Shown here: piece after piece, positions 51,473 through 60,981 of the stretch | Numbering within the stretch: the stretch's first letter is position 1 | Layout: each line of letters opens with the position of its first letter | Assembly: GCF_013393905.1 (NCBI RefSeq) | Contig: NZ_CP040272.1 | Span: 1,116,001 to 1,180,000, forward strand | Reading direction: 5' to 3' | Length of the DNA stretch: 64,000 nt | Source of the DNA: Nostoc sp. C052 | GTDB lineage: Bacteria > Cyanobacteriota > Cyanobacteriia > Cyanobacteriales > Nostocaceae | Translations under genes and position numbers: made by a program | Notes under the pieces: model-generated | Databases searched by the model: none | What the model was told of the DNA's origin: nothing | Seen by the model: only the letters and a program-made list of their open reading frames with translations

Positions 51473-54166
51473 TCACGAATTAAGCGCAGCACCGCCAGCC
51501 TTAAACTTGGGATAAGCAATGCGTTTGTGATGAAATTGCTGCCAAACTTCCACAAATATTTCAGCAATTTGTGACATTTCTTCCCGTGTTAGTCCCGAAT
51601 CTACGAGTTGATTGTCTTGCCATTTGGCACGCAGGATGTTGTTTAACATTGTTAAAGCTTGTTCGGTGGAGACATCTTTAAGCGATGGATTCTTTCCTGG
51701 AGATTTAGCCGATACTTGCAGCGATCGCAGCGCGGCTTCACAAGAATCTGCTAACATCACAATTCCTGTTTCCCGTGATTGTGGAATCGGCCCATCATAG
51801 CGAAAATCTGCGTCGTCTACTATTAAACTCGGATCTTCCTGAGCCATTTGCTGGGCTTGGTGATGAAAATAGGCAATCAGCATCGTTCCCTGATGCTCTG
51901 GAATAAAAGCTTGAATCGCTGTCGGTAAAAGGTGTTTACGCGCCATCACCAAACCTTCAGTCACGTGCTTTTTAATAATTTCTGCACTCTTCCAAGGGTC
52001 TTTAATCTCAGTATCATGTTTATTCGGCCCCCCCATTTGATTTTCAATAAAGCCAAGGGGATCGTGCATTTTACCAATATCATGATATAGTGTGCCAGCC
52101 CTTACTAACTCAACATTGCATCCTAGTTCTTTCGCAGCAGCTTCCGCAAGGGTAGCCACAAGCAGCGTATGTTGAAAAGTTCCTGGAGTTTCGGTAGCAA
52201 GTCGTTTTAATAAAGGGCGGTTAGGGTTCGCTAACTCTGCCAGGCGGATTGGAGTAACTAAATCAAAAACTTTTTCTAGATAAGGACTCAAGCCCAAGGC
52301 GACAATACTCCAGCCTAAGCCGGATAAAGCAAACAATCCGGCTTCTTGGAGGACGATATACCAGGTAGAACCAAATGCTTGACCAATTAAGATTTTAACA
52401 ACCAGATAAATACCGCCTTGAGTTAAAGCGATCGCCACACCTAATAAGGCTAATTCTTCACGCGATCGCAATCGTTGAGCGATGTAACTACCTAATAGTC
52501 CTCCCCCAAAACCAGCTAAAAGGGCAGCCTTGCTCATCTCCAAGCTAATACCTAAGATTGGCAACAAAAGTCCAACAACTGTCAGCGCCAAAGTAGAGCC
52601 GTAGAAGCTTCCCAACAACAAACCAAGGGCACTCCAGGTAGTATAGGGCAATCCGATCGCGATCACTCCTGGTACACTCAGAGTTAGCAGTAATACTAAC
52701 AAGCGATCGCGTTGTCGCAATTCGTAATCGATATGCCGTTCTACCCAGACAAAAATGCTAATGGCGATCGCAATCACGCTTCCTAACTTCAGCAATTCCT
52801 GCCATTTTATCTCCCGACGAATCAGGTGATAATGCTCCAGCACCTCAAAGTTCCATGCAGTAATCTGCGCTCCTTTTTTGACAATCACCTCACCAGAGTG
52901 TACCTTCTCCATCACAGGGGGTACACCAGCAGCAGCCTTTTGAGCGTTTTCTCTTGTTTGTTCTTCATCATTTTGCAGATTCGGCTTGAGTACAGCTAAT
53001 AACACGTTCTTTGCCAAAGTTTCGGCGTCTTCTGGTACAAAGGTCTGCAATTGTAAACTCACCGCATCTTGTAAGATATTTTTTGGCAGTCCTTGTGGGA
53101 TGCCTTGGGCAAGAATCCGCTCTGTAATTTGATGGATTCCTGTTTGGGTTTTTTCCCACTCCACATCTAACAAATCTAAAAGGAGGGATTCTTCATATAC
53201 TGCTTCTGGGTTAACAGTCTCTAACTGTAAAAGTTTGGCAGTGGCTTGAGTGTATCTTTGGCGTGCTTGGGAAATTAGAGCAATCAGTAAGGATAAGTTT
53301 TTCTCAGAAGTTATGAGGCGGTAAGATTCTAGTTCTGCTACGGCTTGAGTAAAGTCAGTATTTTGAGAAAAATCAGCTGGCTCTGTTTTTTTTGGACTCT
53401 GTGAATCAGATTTGGGTGTTGTGCGCGCCTGGCGTTCCTGATTGGATGAGGCGGTAGTTTGTCCTTTTGGTTTCTTCTGCTGATTTTTACTATTTTCGAC
53501 AGTCAATAGCAGTGCTTGCCATTCCGATTCAGGACAAGATCGGAGATAACGCTGGGTAGAAATGGATAAAACTACAGAATCAAAAAAAGGAAAAGCTCCA
53601 GCAACGGCGCGAATTTCGTTGCCATCATCTAGGAGTTGTTGCAAATTTTTATTGATTTCTTCATTCATTCGCGCATCAAGCATCAACACCTGTAAGGAGC
53701 TTTTACTAACGGCTTTGCGCTTGGCTTCTGTTTTTTTATGATTTTCGATACTAGCTGTGTAAGGGGCTGTAATTGTCTGGGGCGCGGGATTTCCAACTTG
53801 GAGTTGCGTCTGATTGTATAATTTATTTCCAATAACGCCTGTTAGAGATACGATCGCGATCGCTAAAATTACCGAGTAACGCTGTTGATATGCCCAATCT
53901 AAACCGACTGCACAAATACTGCTCTGAGTTTTGACCGATTTTGCCTTTGGTTTTAGCGCTCGTTCTTGTTTTCGGCGATCGCTTTTGTCATTGGTTTTTG
54001 ATAAAAACAGGAGTATATTCTTGAGCATAGTCCTTAGAAGTTCCCTTCTATGGGTTTTACCTTTGGGACTTCTCATTAACTTTCCCTTACGGCGTAGTGT
54101 TGTATACTGTCGCCGCCAGTGAGTCAATTGCTGGTTTAAGAACTGCAAAAATTGCTGCATTTTCAT
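51473..54166 (-). CDS. HD-7TM phosphohydrolase (PgpH/YqfF-like, putative c-di-AMP phosphodiesterase)
   Basis: I take the ATG at 54166 (MKMQQFLQF, 897 residues). An earlier in-frame start at 54283 adds 39 residues of unlikely character. A first membrane helix (about residues 100-120) precedes a large extracytoplasmic 7TMR-HDED-like domain. Seven helices (about 460-640) and a C-terminal HD domain follow, with FQHTLLVATLAEAAA, GTLYHDIGKMHDP and MLADSCEAALRS. Homologues such as Listeria PgpH hydrolyse c-di-AMP. Cyanobacteria use c-di-AMP for osmotic and light-dark control. The His/Asp metal set (TLYHDIG, HH in YFHHQ) appears complete. Confidence 0.9.
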   Translation of the reverse strand: MKMQQFLQFLNQQLTHWRRQYTTLRRKGKLMRSPKGKTHRRELLRTMLKNILLFLSKTNDKSDRRKQERALKPKAKSVKTQSSICAVGLDWAYQQRYSVILAIAIVSLTGVIGNKLYNQTQLQVGNPAPQTITAPYTASIENHKKTEAKRKAVSKSSLQVLMLDARMNEEINKNLQQLLDDGNEIRAVAGAFPFFDSVVLSISTQRYLRSCPESEWQALLLTVENSKNQQKKPKGQTTASSNQERQARTTPKSDSQSPKKTEPADFSQNTDFTQAVAELESYRLITSEKNLSLLIALISQARQRYTQATAKLLQLETVNPEAVYEESLLLDLLDVEWEKTQTGIHQITERILAQGIPQGLPKNILQDAVSLQLQTFVPEDAETLAKNVLLAVLKPNLQNDEEQTRENAQKAAAGVPPVMEKVHSGEVIVKKGAQITAWNFEVLEHYHLIRREIKWQELLKLGSVIAIAISIFVWVERHIDYELRQRDRLLVLLLTLSVPGVIAIGLPYTTWSALGLLLGSFYGSTLALTVVGLLLPILGISLEMSKAALLAGFGGGLLGSYIAQRLRSREELALLGVAIALTQGGIYLVVKILIGQAFGSTWYIVLQEAGLFALSGLGWSIVALGLSPYLEKVFDLVTPIRLAELANPNRPLLKRLATETPGTFQHTLLVATLAEAAAKELGCNVELVRAGTLYHDIGKMHDPLGFIENQMGGPNKHDTEIKDPWKSAEIIKKHVTEGLVMARKHLLPTAIQAFIPEHQGTMLIAYFHHQAQQMAQEDPSLIVDDADFRYDGPIPQSRETGIVMLADSCEAALRSLQVSAKSPGKNPSLKDVSTEQALTMLNNILRAKWQDNQLVDSGLTREEMSQIAEIFVEVWQQFHHKRIAYPKFKAGGAALNS

Positions 54167-54407
54167 TATCTCTGCCTGCAATTGCCGACTTTGATGGCTC
54201 AAAAAAAGACAATCATCAGGAAAGTTTACTCTGCGGCTACTGCAACTACCGTGGCGGGCTTTTTTACTGCCGATTTGCCACAATAGCTAGTCACAGAATC
54301 AGCCCGAAGGTTTACGGAAAAATTCTAGTATATGAGACTAATTACACTGTGGCGTCAGTTTGCCTACCTTTAACAGGGATTTAACCGCTTATCTGATTTA
54401 ATTGAGA

Positions 54408-55352
54408 TTAACGCAACCGAATAACGCGAGGAGCTGCGTAAACTGAAAGCAGGGCCACCTCACATCCCTCCTCTGCTAACTCCCTCGGATTTAAGGTAAA
54501 ATCATACACTCCCGACCACACCGCCACAAATGCATCAGTCAATTCTAACATTTGGGAAAAACTAGTTAATCCCCATACTGGAGGATTACTCTGCAAGAGC
54601 AAAACTTGCCAATTTACAGGAATTCCACCGATACCGTTATATGCTCCTGATAAAGCACCAGTAATTGCACCTGTAGCATTTGAGCTTAGAGACGTAGCAT
54701 CTTGTGCTTGAGAATTATCGTTGTAAGTTGCCTGCAAAACTGCAAGGCGAAAGTCTTCTAAGGTACTCAAAAAACAGTAAAATGCCATTGCAATCGTGTT
54801 ACTGAGTTTTTCTTCCCTCGCAAACTCAGCTTGCGCCCTTGACAATCCAACCCCTTGTTCTAATAAATTTTGGACTTTTAATAATTTTTTTGGTATTGAT
54901 GTCGGTGTTTCTCCGATAAAAGCAATTGTTTGTGAAATAAGGGTTAGGGGATCGAGTTTTTCAGTTAGGGCAAGAGCGATCGCATAAGCAACTGCGAGGG
55001 TTCCATCTCTTACTACTGGGTCATCTTCCCAGATGTTTAGTACACCTAGCAAATTTTGGCGCAGCTTAATTGGATTTTCGTGAAAAAAGAGTGCTACTGG
55101 TAGTGTGGCAATAATTTTTTTTATCGATATGTCATCAGTTGCAGCTAAATGAAGCGATTCTTCTTGCTGACGCCTTATCCAATCATCTAAATCTAATCTA
55201 CCCAATGCAATCAAACTCTGAGTACCCAGAATCGCCATTTTGCCCAAATCTAGGTAACTCTGAAATTGGATTTCACCACCAGAGGCTAAACTTCCTCCCA
55301 GAAACGCTCCGAGTAAAGTACCTTTAAACCGACTTATAGGAGAGTAACGCAT
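54408..55352 (-). CDS. ADP-ribosylglycohydrolase-like protein lacking metal-binding motifs
   Basis: The 314-residue all-helical protein resembles the ARH/DraG fold. The start RFKGTLLGAFLGGSLA matches the glycine-rich first helix of the family, and ATGAITGALSGAYNGIGGIP matches the late family motif (normally TDTIAAIAGALAGAYYG). The acidic pairs that bind Mg are absent, however. The expected DDT after the first helix is replaced by DLGKMA, and the D-x-D of the late motif by SNAT. It is probably catalytically dead and may bind ligand or protein. Nothing is known of its role. It is not in an operon with topA or aroQ. Confidence 0.7.
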   Translation of the reverse strand: MRYSPISRFKGTLLGAFLGGSLASGGEIQFQSYLDLGKMAILGTQSLIALGRLDLDDWIRRQQEESLHLAATDDISIKKIIATLPVALFFHENPIKLRQNLLGVLNIWEDDPVVRDGTLAVAYAIALALTEKLDPLTLISQTIAFIGETPTSIPKKLLKVQNLLEQGVGLSRAQAEFAREEKLSNTIAMAFYCFLSTLEDFRLAVLQATYNDNSQAQDATSLSSNATGAITGALSGAYNGIGGIPVNWQVLLLQSNPPVWGLTSFSQMLELTDAFVAVWSGVYDFTLNPRELAEEGCEVALLSVYAAPRVIRLR

Positions 55353-55445
55353 AAATTATATAGTTAGGAGTTAACAGTGATGAGTGAAGAGTTAATGAAA
55401 GATTGCTAATTCCTAACCTTACTACCAATGACCAATTCCTAACTC

Positions 55446-55907
55446 CTAACTCCTAACTCCTAAATAATTGACTAATGCTTGTAAGCCCAACAAGTAACTT
55501 TGAACGCCAAAACCACTTATTTGTCCGATCGCAACTGGGGCGATGTACGAATGATGGCGAAAATCTTCTCGGCGGTAAATGTTACTCAGATGCACTTCTA
55601 CTGTGGGTAAGTTAACAGCAGCGATCGCATCTCGTAAGGCGACACTTGTGTGAGTATATGCGCCTGCATTAATCAGAATTCCCTGATACTCTCCTAATGC
55701 GCCATGAATAGTATCTACCAAAATTCCTTCATGATTTGACTGCACAGAAAAAACTTTCGCCTGTAACTTGAATGCTTCTTCTTCTAACAGGCGGTTAATT
55801 TCAGCTAGCGTCAAAGAACCATAAATTCCTGGTTCTCGCTGTCCTAGCAAATTTAAGTTTGGCCCATGCAGTACTAGAATGCTTAAGGGTTGCGTCGAGT
55901 TCAGCAC
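55446..55907 (-). CDS. aroQ: Type II 3-dehydroquinate dehydratase
   Basis: The 153-residue enzyme catalyses the third step of the shikimate pathway. ILVLHGPNLNLLGQREP with the active-site Tyr (GIYGSLT), the substrate-binding QSNHEGILVD and the catalytic His in NAGAYTHTSVALRDA are all present, with VEVHLSNIYRRE and RHHSYIAPV later. The length is normal. A 46-residue gene ends only 7 bases upstream on the same strand, so the two are likely cotranscribed. CCTAACTC tandem repeats follow downstream. Confidence 0.96.
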   Translation of the reverse strand: MLNSTQPLSILVLHGPNLNLLGQREPGIYGSLTLAEINRLLEEEAFKLQAKVFSVQSNHEGILVDTIHGALGEYQGILINAGAYTHTSVALRDAIAAVNLPTVEVHLSNIYRREDFRHHSYIAPVAIGQISGFGVQSYLLGLQALVNYLGVRS

Positions 55908-55914
55908 TTTGGGG

Positions 55915-56055
55915 TTAGTAGCGACGCCGTGAGCGATCGTTCACAGGAATCGGAATCAGTTCCGGTTCCGGTTCCGCCTCTGGCCCTAACAGGCTCTCAA
56001 TTAGCCTGCGAGCTAATTCCTTAAGCTTTTCCAGCACCTTTTCTATATAGTCCAT
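55915..56055 (-). CDS. 46-residue conserved-looking small protein upstream of aroQ
   Basis: The frame runs from the ATG at 56055 (MDYIEKVLEKLKELARRLIE) to TAA at 55915. An AGGAG ribosome-binding site lies 11 bases before the start. The first ~23 residues form an amphipathic helix, followed by GPEAEPEPELIPIPV and a basic end RSRRRY. The acidic Pro-Glu repeat and basic tail look designed rather than random. It ends 7 bases before aroQ. I recall similar short frames in other Nostocales, but cannot prove it. Function unknown. Confidence 0.6.
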   Translation of the reverse strand: MDYIEKVLEKLKELARRLIESLLGPEAEPEPELIPIPVNDRSRRRY

Positions 56056-56440
56056 GAACAGACCGCTCCTGAGATACTACCTCAATTTTTGATTAACAGG
56101 TACGCAGAAAATGGCATATTTTCGCACCTCTGGCTTCCAATCGGGCTGATACACAATCCCGCATTTGGGACATAAGCCACTTCTAAAATTTGGCGTTGTG
56201 TTTTCCCTTACCTTTTAGACTATCACACTTGCAACCTATCGAACTGTATCCTATCAAGGATGGATATCAAGGGTCAAGAGTTCAGGATCGGACTTGAGAC
56301 TCTTGACTACGAATTTTAGATTTTAGATTAAAAGAATTTTGGGGTTTATCCCCGCCCCTTGCAGGCGAAATGAATCTAAAATCTAAAAGACGCTCCTACC
56401 GCTATCGTCAATCTAAAATCCCAAATTAGCTGACTTACAA
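56056..56440. other. Gap holding a possible zinc-ribbon gene relic and repeats
   Basis: A minus-strand frame ending at 56077 reads SGLCPKCGIVYQPDWKPEVR and then KYAIFCVPV, with a CPKC pair, but no ATG, GTG or TTG start exists between it and the preceding stop near 56220. It may be the tail of a decayed small Zn-ribbon protein. The rest, to 56440, is AT-rich, with a short inverted TTTTAGATTTTAGAT/ATCTAAAATCTAAAA pair and no gene. Confidence 0.35.
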
Positions 56441-59104
56441 CTAGCCTTCGGTGGCCTTTTTCTTTGCAGCCGTCGTTGATGATTTAGCAGTTGACTTAGT
56501 AGTTGACTTAGATTTGGAACTCGTTGATTTACCTGTTTTGCGAGTCGATTTCCCAGTCGATGCCTTAGCTGCCAGCAAGTTCAACGCCGCCGTCAAAGTT
56601 ATATCTTCTACCGTTTGACCTTCTGGGATACTTACATTAGTTTTGCCATGCTTGATGTAAGGGCCATAGGGGCCATCGTAGATATTGATTGTTTCCCCGT
56701 CCTCTGGATGCGTACCCAGTTCGCGTAAGGCTGCCTTGGACTTGCTGTTGGTGGAACTGCGTCCCTTTTTGGGTTCGGATAACAATTCCAATGCACGTTC
56801 TAGGCTAATTGCCAATACATTATCAGCAGCTTTTAGGGAGCGGTAGTCTTTTCCTTCTTTACCTTGGTCATGAACCACGTAAGGGCCAAAGCGTCCCAAA
56901 CTTGCTTGGATTTTGCCCCCAGTTACGGGATGAACTCCCAATGTCCGGGGTAGTGCCAACAGACCAACAGCCATTTCCAGGGTAACGGTTTCTGGGGTGA
57001 CACCTTTGAGTAAGGAAGCTTGTTTCGGTTTGGGATTTTCGTCGGTTTTATCACCCAATTGGACGTAGGGCCCGTAAGCACCAATTTTCACATAAATCGG
57101 TTCGCCAGTTTCGGGATGCCGACCTACCTGGTCAGGGCCAGTGATTTTTTGCCGCAGCAGTACTTCTACCTGTTTGGGGTCGAGGTCAGCTGGTGTCAGG
57201 TCTTTGGGAATTGAGGCGGTGATCACCCCCTCACCGTTTACGACTTCGATGTAGGGGCCATATTTTCCAATGCGGACTTTGGCATCTAGATTCTCTAGTT
57301 CTACAGTCCTAGCTTTGGTGGCATCAATTTGACTTTCCCGTTCTCTAACTAGGGTTTCCAGCCCTTTTTCTCCTAGATAGAATTGCTGCAAGTAGGGCAG
57401 CCATTTCGCTTCACCTGTGGCAATGTCATCAAGGGTTTGCTCCATCTTCGAGGTAAAACTAGGATCAACGATGTCTGGAAAATGTTTTTCCAGCAAGTCG
57501 GTGACAGCGAAAGCGGTGAAGGTGGGAATGAGGGCGTTAGTCACCAAATGGGCATAACCCTTATCGATGATAGTGCCAATGATGCTGGCGTAGGTACTGG
57601 GACGACCGATACCTTCGCTTTCTAATGTTTTCACCAAAGAAGCTTCGGTGTATCTAGCTGGCGGTTGAGTTTCGTGCCCAACGGCTTCTAGCTCTGTACA
57701 ATTCGGATGATCTCCCACTTTCAGATTCGGCAAGATTACTTCTTGGTCTTCCAGTGCTGCTTCTGGGTCATCTGAGCCTTCGACGTATGCACGTAGGTAT
57801 CCTGGAAATTCAATCCGTTTGCCAGAAGAACGGAATCCAGCATCCTCGACTTGTAATTGCACGGTAATTTGAGTTTGGCGAGAATCAGCCATTTGACAGG
57901 CAACAGTCCGCTTCCAAATCAAATCGTAAATAGCAAGTTCTCGACCGCCTAAAGCAGTTTCTTGGGGGGTGCGAAAGGTGCTACCTGCTGGACGAATTGC
58001 TTCGTGTGCTTCTTGTGCGCCTTTGGATTTGGTGGTGTATTGCCGGGGTTGGGGACTAAGGTATTGTTGACCGTAGAGCTTTTCTACACAACTGCGAGCA
58101 GCTGCGATCGCTTGATCTGACAAATGCACCGAATCTGTCCGCATATAGGTAATATACCCTTGCTCGTACAAATTCTGGGCAACCCGCATCGTGTCACGGG
58201 CTGAGAGGCGCAGTTTCCGGTTAGATTCTTGTTGCAACGTCGAAGTTGTGAACGGTGGCGACGGTTTGCGCGTCACAGGGCGTTCTTCGATGTCGTTAAC
58301 ATTCCAGGTTTTCCCAGTTAGACGTTCCTTGAGGGCTACCGCTTGTTCTTCGTTGAGCAACAAGACATTGCGACCTGCGGTAATTTCTCCAGTCGTTGCG
58401 TCAAAATCGCTACCATTAGCGATTTTGGTTCCTCCCAGTGTTACCAACTGGGCAGCAAAGGGGGTTTTTTCCTTTGACAAACTGGCTTTCAAATCCCAGT
58501 ATGTACCCTCATGGAAAGCGCGGCGTTGACGTTCCCTAGTGACTAAAAGTCTCACAGCTACAGATTGCACTCGCCCAGCAGATAATCCCCAGGCGATTTT
58601 TTTCCATAGCAGGGGAGACAGGGTATAGCCGACAAGCCGATCTAAAATCCGCCGGGTTTCTTGAGCGCGAACCAACTGCTCATCAATATTGCGGCAGTTT
58701 TTCAACGCTTTTTTAATCGCCTCTTGGGTAATTTCGTGAAACACCATCCTCTTAGTGGGAACCTTCGGCTTCAGCAGTTGGTATAAATGCCAACTAATGC
58801 TTTCACCTTCCCGGTCTTCGTCCGTTGCCAGAATCAGTTCATCGACATCCTTGAGGGCATCTTTCAGCTGGGTAACAATTTTCTTTTTGTCTTTCGGGAC
58901 AACATATACCGGTTCAAAGTCGGCGTCCACATTTACCCCTAGCTGCGCCCATGATTCCCCCTTGACGGCAGCGGGAATTTCACTAGCCGATTGGGGTAGG
59001 TCACGCACATGACCCATAGACGCCTCCACCCGATAGCCTGCTGGCAGGTAGTTGCGAATGGTACGAGCTTTGGTTGGAGATTCGACGATGACGAGAGTTG
59101 ACAT
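56441..59104 (-). CDS. topA: DNA topoisomerase I
   Basis: The 887-residue enzyme relaxes negatively supercoiled DNA. The Toprim domain (about 1-140) has VIVESPTKA and the acidic DEDREGESISWH. The catalytic Tyr is Tyr320 in YITYMRTDSVHLS. The C-terminal region consists of repeats around GRYGPYV-type motifs (KYGPYIEV, AYGPYVQL, RFGPYVVH, PYGPYIKH) in place of the Cys4 zinc fingers of E. coli TopA, as usual in cyanobacteria. A Ser/Thr/Lys-rich tail of about 40 residues ends the protein. Start and length are normal. No operon is apparent. Confidence 0.97.
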   Translation of the reverse strand: MSTLVIVESPTKARTIRNYLPAGYRVEASMGHVRDLPQSASEIPAAVKGESWAQLGVNVDADFEPVYVVPKDKKKIVTQLKDALKDVDELILATDEDREGESISWHLYQLLKPKVPTKRMVFHEITQEAIKKALKNCRNIDEQLVRAQETRRILDRLVGYTLSPLLWKKIAWGLSAGRVQSVAVRLLVTRERQRRAFHEGTYWDLKASLSKEKTPFAAQLVTLGGTKIANGSDFDATTGEITAGRNVLLLNEEQAVALKERLTGKTWNVNDIEERPVTRKPSPPFTTSTLQQESNRKLRLSARDTMRVAQNLYEQGYITYMRTDSVHLSDQAIAAARSCVEKLYGQQYLSPQPRQYTTKSKGAQEAHEAIRPAGSTFRTPQETALGGRELAIYDLIWKRTVACQMADSRQTQITVQLQVEDAGFRSSGKRIEFPGYLRAYVEGSDDPEAALEDQEVILPNLKVGDHPNCTELEAVGHETQPPARYTEASLVKTLESEGIGRPSTYASIIGTIIDKGYAHLVTNALIPTFTAFAVTDLLEKHFPDIVDPSFTSKMEQTLDDIATGEAKWLPYLQQFYLGEKGLETLVRERESQIDATKARTVELENLDAKVRIGKYGPYIEVVNGEGVITASIPKDLTPADLDPKQVEVLLRQKITGPDQVGRHPETGEPIYVKIGAYGPYVQLGDKTDENPKPKQASLLKGVTPETVTLEMAVGLLALPRTLGVHPVTGGKIQASLGRFGPYVVHDQGKEGKDYRSLKAADNVLAISLERALELLSEPKKGRSSTNSKSKAALRELGTHPEDGETINIYDGPYGPYIKHGKTNVSIPEGQTVEDITLTAALNLLAAKASTGKSTRKTGKSTSSKSKSTTKSTAKSSTTAAKKKATEG

Positions 59105-59635
59105 GGAAATTTCAATAAAAAGAAGAGCTACTAAGCCAAACAGTCAAATTGAGGTAACTTTTGCAAATTGTCAAGATAAATGGTCACGCTTAGGGCGGTG
59201 ATTTAATCCTCACATAAACTGCCTGCTTGGGAGAAAATTCGCTGAACTTATTGCCCAGTCTGTCCCAGAGGATAAATGAGGGTACGCTGGGTCTGAATTT
59301 CCAGCTATTTTAATCTTTAACTTATCTAACGCATAATTGGCGACTACAGTTTTTAAATTTGGGGACTGGGGATTGGGGACTAGGGAAATGAGGGAGACAA
59401 GGGAGACTAGGGAAATGAGGGAGAGAAGGGGACAAGGAGATAAACAAAGCTCCTAACTCTTGTACAGACAAAGATTTTTCGCGTCTCTACTCTTAACTCC
59501 TAACTCTTAACTTTTAACTCCTAACTCAGCACTACGAACGCCCAATTCCCATTTAATAGAGCTTGTGCCAAAATTAAATCAAAATTGAGAGCAAAAGCGA
59601 AGTGGGATTTGTACCCATGTCAGGAAAGCAAAACT
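59105..59635. other. Intergenic region with purine-rich and CCTAACTC low-complexity repeats
   Basis: It holds the topA promoter side, then G-rich low-complexity DNA (GGGGACTGGGGATTGGGGAC and GGGAGACAAGGGAGACTAGG, about 59360-59430) and CTCCTAACTCTTAAC repeats (about 59490-59526). I see no gene in it. Confidence 0.6.
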
Positions 59636-59929
59636 ATGCAACCAATTCGTCAGGGTGATGTGATCTTACTACCTGTGCAGCAGGTTGAAGGACAAAAAAT
59701 ACCTCATTTAACTTTGGCAGAAGGCGAAGTTACGGGTCATAAACATCGGATTACTGAAGGCGAGGCGGAATTATTGGAAAAAGATAGCACACTTTACTTA
59801 CGTGTTTTTTCAGATTCGGCATTGCTAGCTCATGAGGAGCATAAAGCTATTTCTATTCCCCAAGGTGACTGGATGGTGAAAATTCAGCGAGAATACGAGC
59901 CTGAAGGTTGGCGTTATGTCGCTGATTGA
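59636..59929 (+). CDS. Small protein cotranslated with DUF6745 gene, function unknown
   Basis: The start is the ATG at 59636 (MQPIRQGDVILLPV, 97 residues), with AGGAAAG 7 bases upstream. The longer frame from 59585 lacks such a site. It is beta-rich: RQGDVILLPV, then HLTLAEGEVTGHKHRITEGE and YLRVFSDSALLAHEEHKAI, ending QREYEPEGWRYVAD. Several His and the spaced HKH ... HEEH could bind metal, with an overall cupin- or SH3-like look (inference). It overlaps the next gene by 14 bases, so the two products are probably translated together and may interact. I do not know a function. Confidence 0.7.
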   Translation: MQPIRQGDVILLPVQQVEGQKIPHLTLAEGEVTGHKHRITEGEAELLEKDSTLYLRVFSDSALLAHEEHKAISIPQGDWMVKIQREYEPEGWRYVAD

Positions 59930-60944
59930 AAAGTTAACGCCTGAGCAAGAGGCTTTGATTCCAGTTTATCGGGAGAAGTGGAGAGCGATCGCGCTTTCAA
60001 CTGAGCGGATTGATCACAAAAAAGCGGCCAAAGCTGTGAGGGTTGCTTATGCAGCGATTAGCAAGAAAGAGCCTGAGATTATTTTTTGTGATAGTTCTTA
60101 TGCTGGCTTACAAATTTTGATTCAGAAACAATTGGAGTTAGATATAAACAAAGATTTACTTAACTTTATTTTCCCACGTTTGACAAATAAAAATAACGAA
60201 GTTTTATATCAACTCAACACGGAACTCCTAAACAAGTTGGCTATCTTACGAGTAAATTTTATTACTCAAGATTATGTATCAATAGAGGAATTAAAAATTA
60301 AAACTCAATTCAAAAAAAATCTTCATAGCCCTTGGTTAAAATCACAATGGTTAGCCAGTAGTTGTTGTTGGGTAGAGTTTTATGTTTCGGTCTTAAATTG
60401 TTCTTACAACCAAATTAGATGGCAAGTTTTGCAGTCTTTAGCGAAGTATTGTGGCTGGATTTTATTTTATGAAAACGTTTGTATTATCTGCGATCGCCCC
60501 CTTCACCTGCGCTTCGACAATGAAAATCGCCTCCACGCTGAAGGCGAACCCGCTATTGAATTTACTGATGGATATAGCCTCTACTCCTACCACGATGTAA
60601 CCTTACCTGAAAAATACGGGAAAATCCACCCGCAGCAATGGCAAGCTGAATGGCTTTTATCAGAGGAAAATGCCGAACTACGGCGAGTACTAATTCAGGG
60701 TACCGGTTACGCTAGAATCTGCCAAGAACTACAAGCTATTGAATTAGATACTTGGCAAGAATACACGTTATTAAAAATTGATGCTGATGTTGATGAAGAA
60801 CCAATTTATTTATTAAAAATGACCTGTCCTAGTACAGGATTTATTCATGCCTTGCGAGTTCCGCCGAATATGAACTCAGCGCGTGAAGCAATTAGCTGGA
60901 TAAATTGGGGTGTAGATCCAGAGACATTTGGTGTGCAAACATAA
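59916..60944 (+). CDS. DUF6745-like protein, function unknown
   Basis: The 342-residue protein starts at the ATG at 59916 inside the upstream gene. The N-terminal part (about 1-120) is helical (LTPEQEALIPVYREKWRAIAL, AAKAVRVAYAAI). The middle has CCWVEFYVSVL and a C-x2-C-like pair (VCIICDRP). The C-terminal half contains HLRFDNENRLHAEGEPAIEF, DGYSLYSYHDVTLPEKY, and YLLKMTCPSTGFIHALRVP, features I associate with DUF6745 proteins of cyanobacteria and actinobacteria. No enzymatic motif is obvious. The two-gene unit recurs in other genomes as I recall, but its role is not described. Confidence 0.65.
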   Translation: MSLIEKLTPEQEALIPVYREKWRAIALSTERIDHKKAAKAVRVAYAAISKKEPEIIFCDSSYAGLQILIQKQLELDINKDLLNFIFPRLTNKNNEVLYQLNTELLNKLAILRVNFITQDYVSIEELKIKTQFKKNLHSPWLKSQWLASSCCWVEFYVSVLNCSYNQIRWQVLQSLAKYCGWILFYENVCIICDRPLHLRFDNENRLHAEGEPAIEFTDGYSLYSYHDVTLPEKYGKIHPQQWQAEWLLSEENAELRRVLIQGTGYARICQELQAIELDTWQEYTLLKIDADVDEEPIYLLKMTCPSTGFIHALRVPPNMNSAREAISWINWGVDPETFGVQT

Positions 60945-60981
60945 TTGATTGTTTAAGAGACTTTTCCCATTTAGAAATTGT

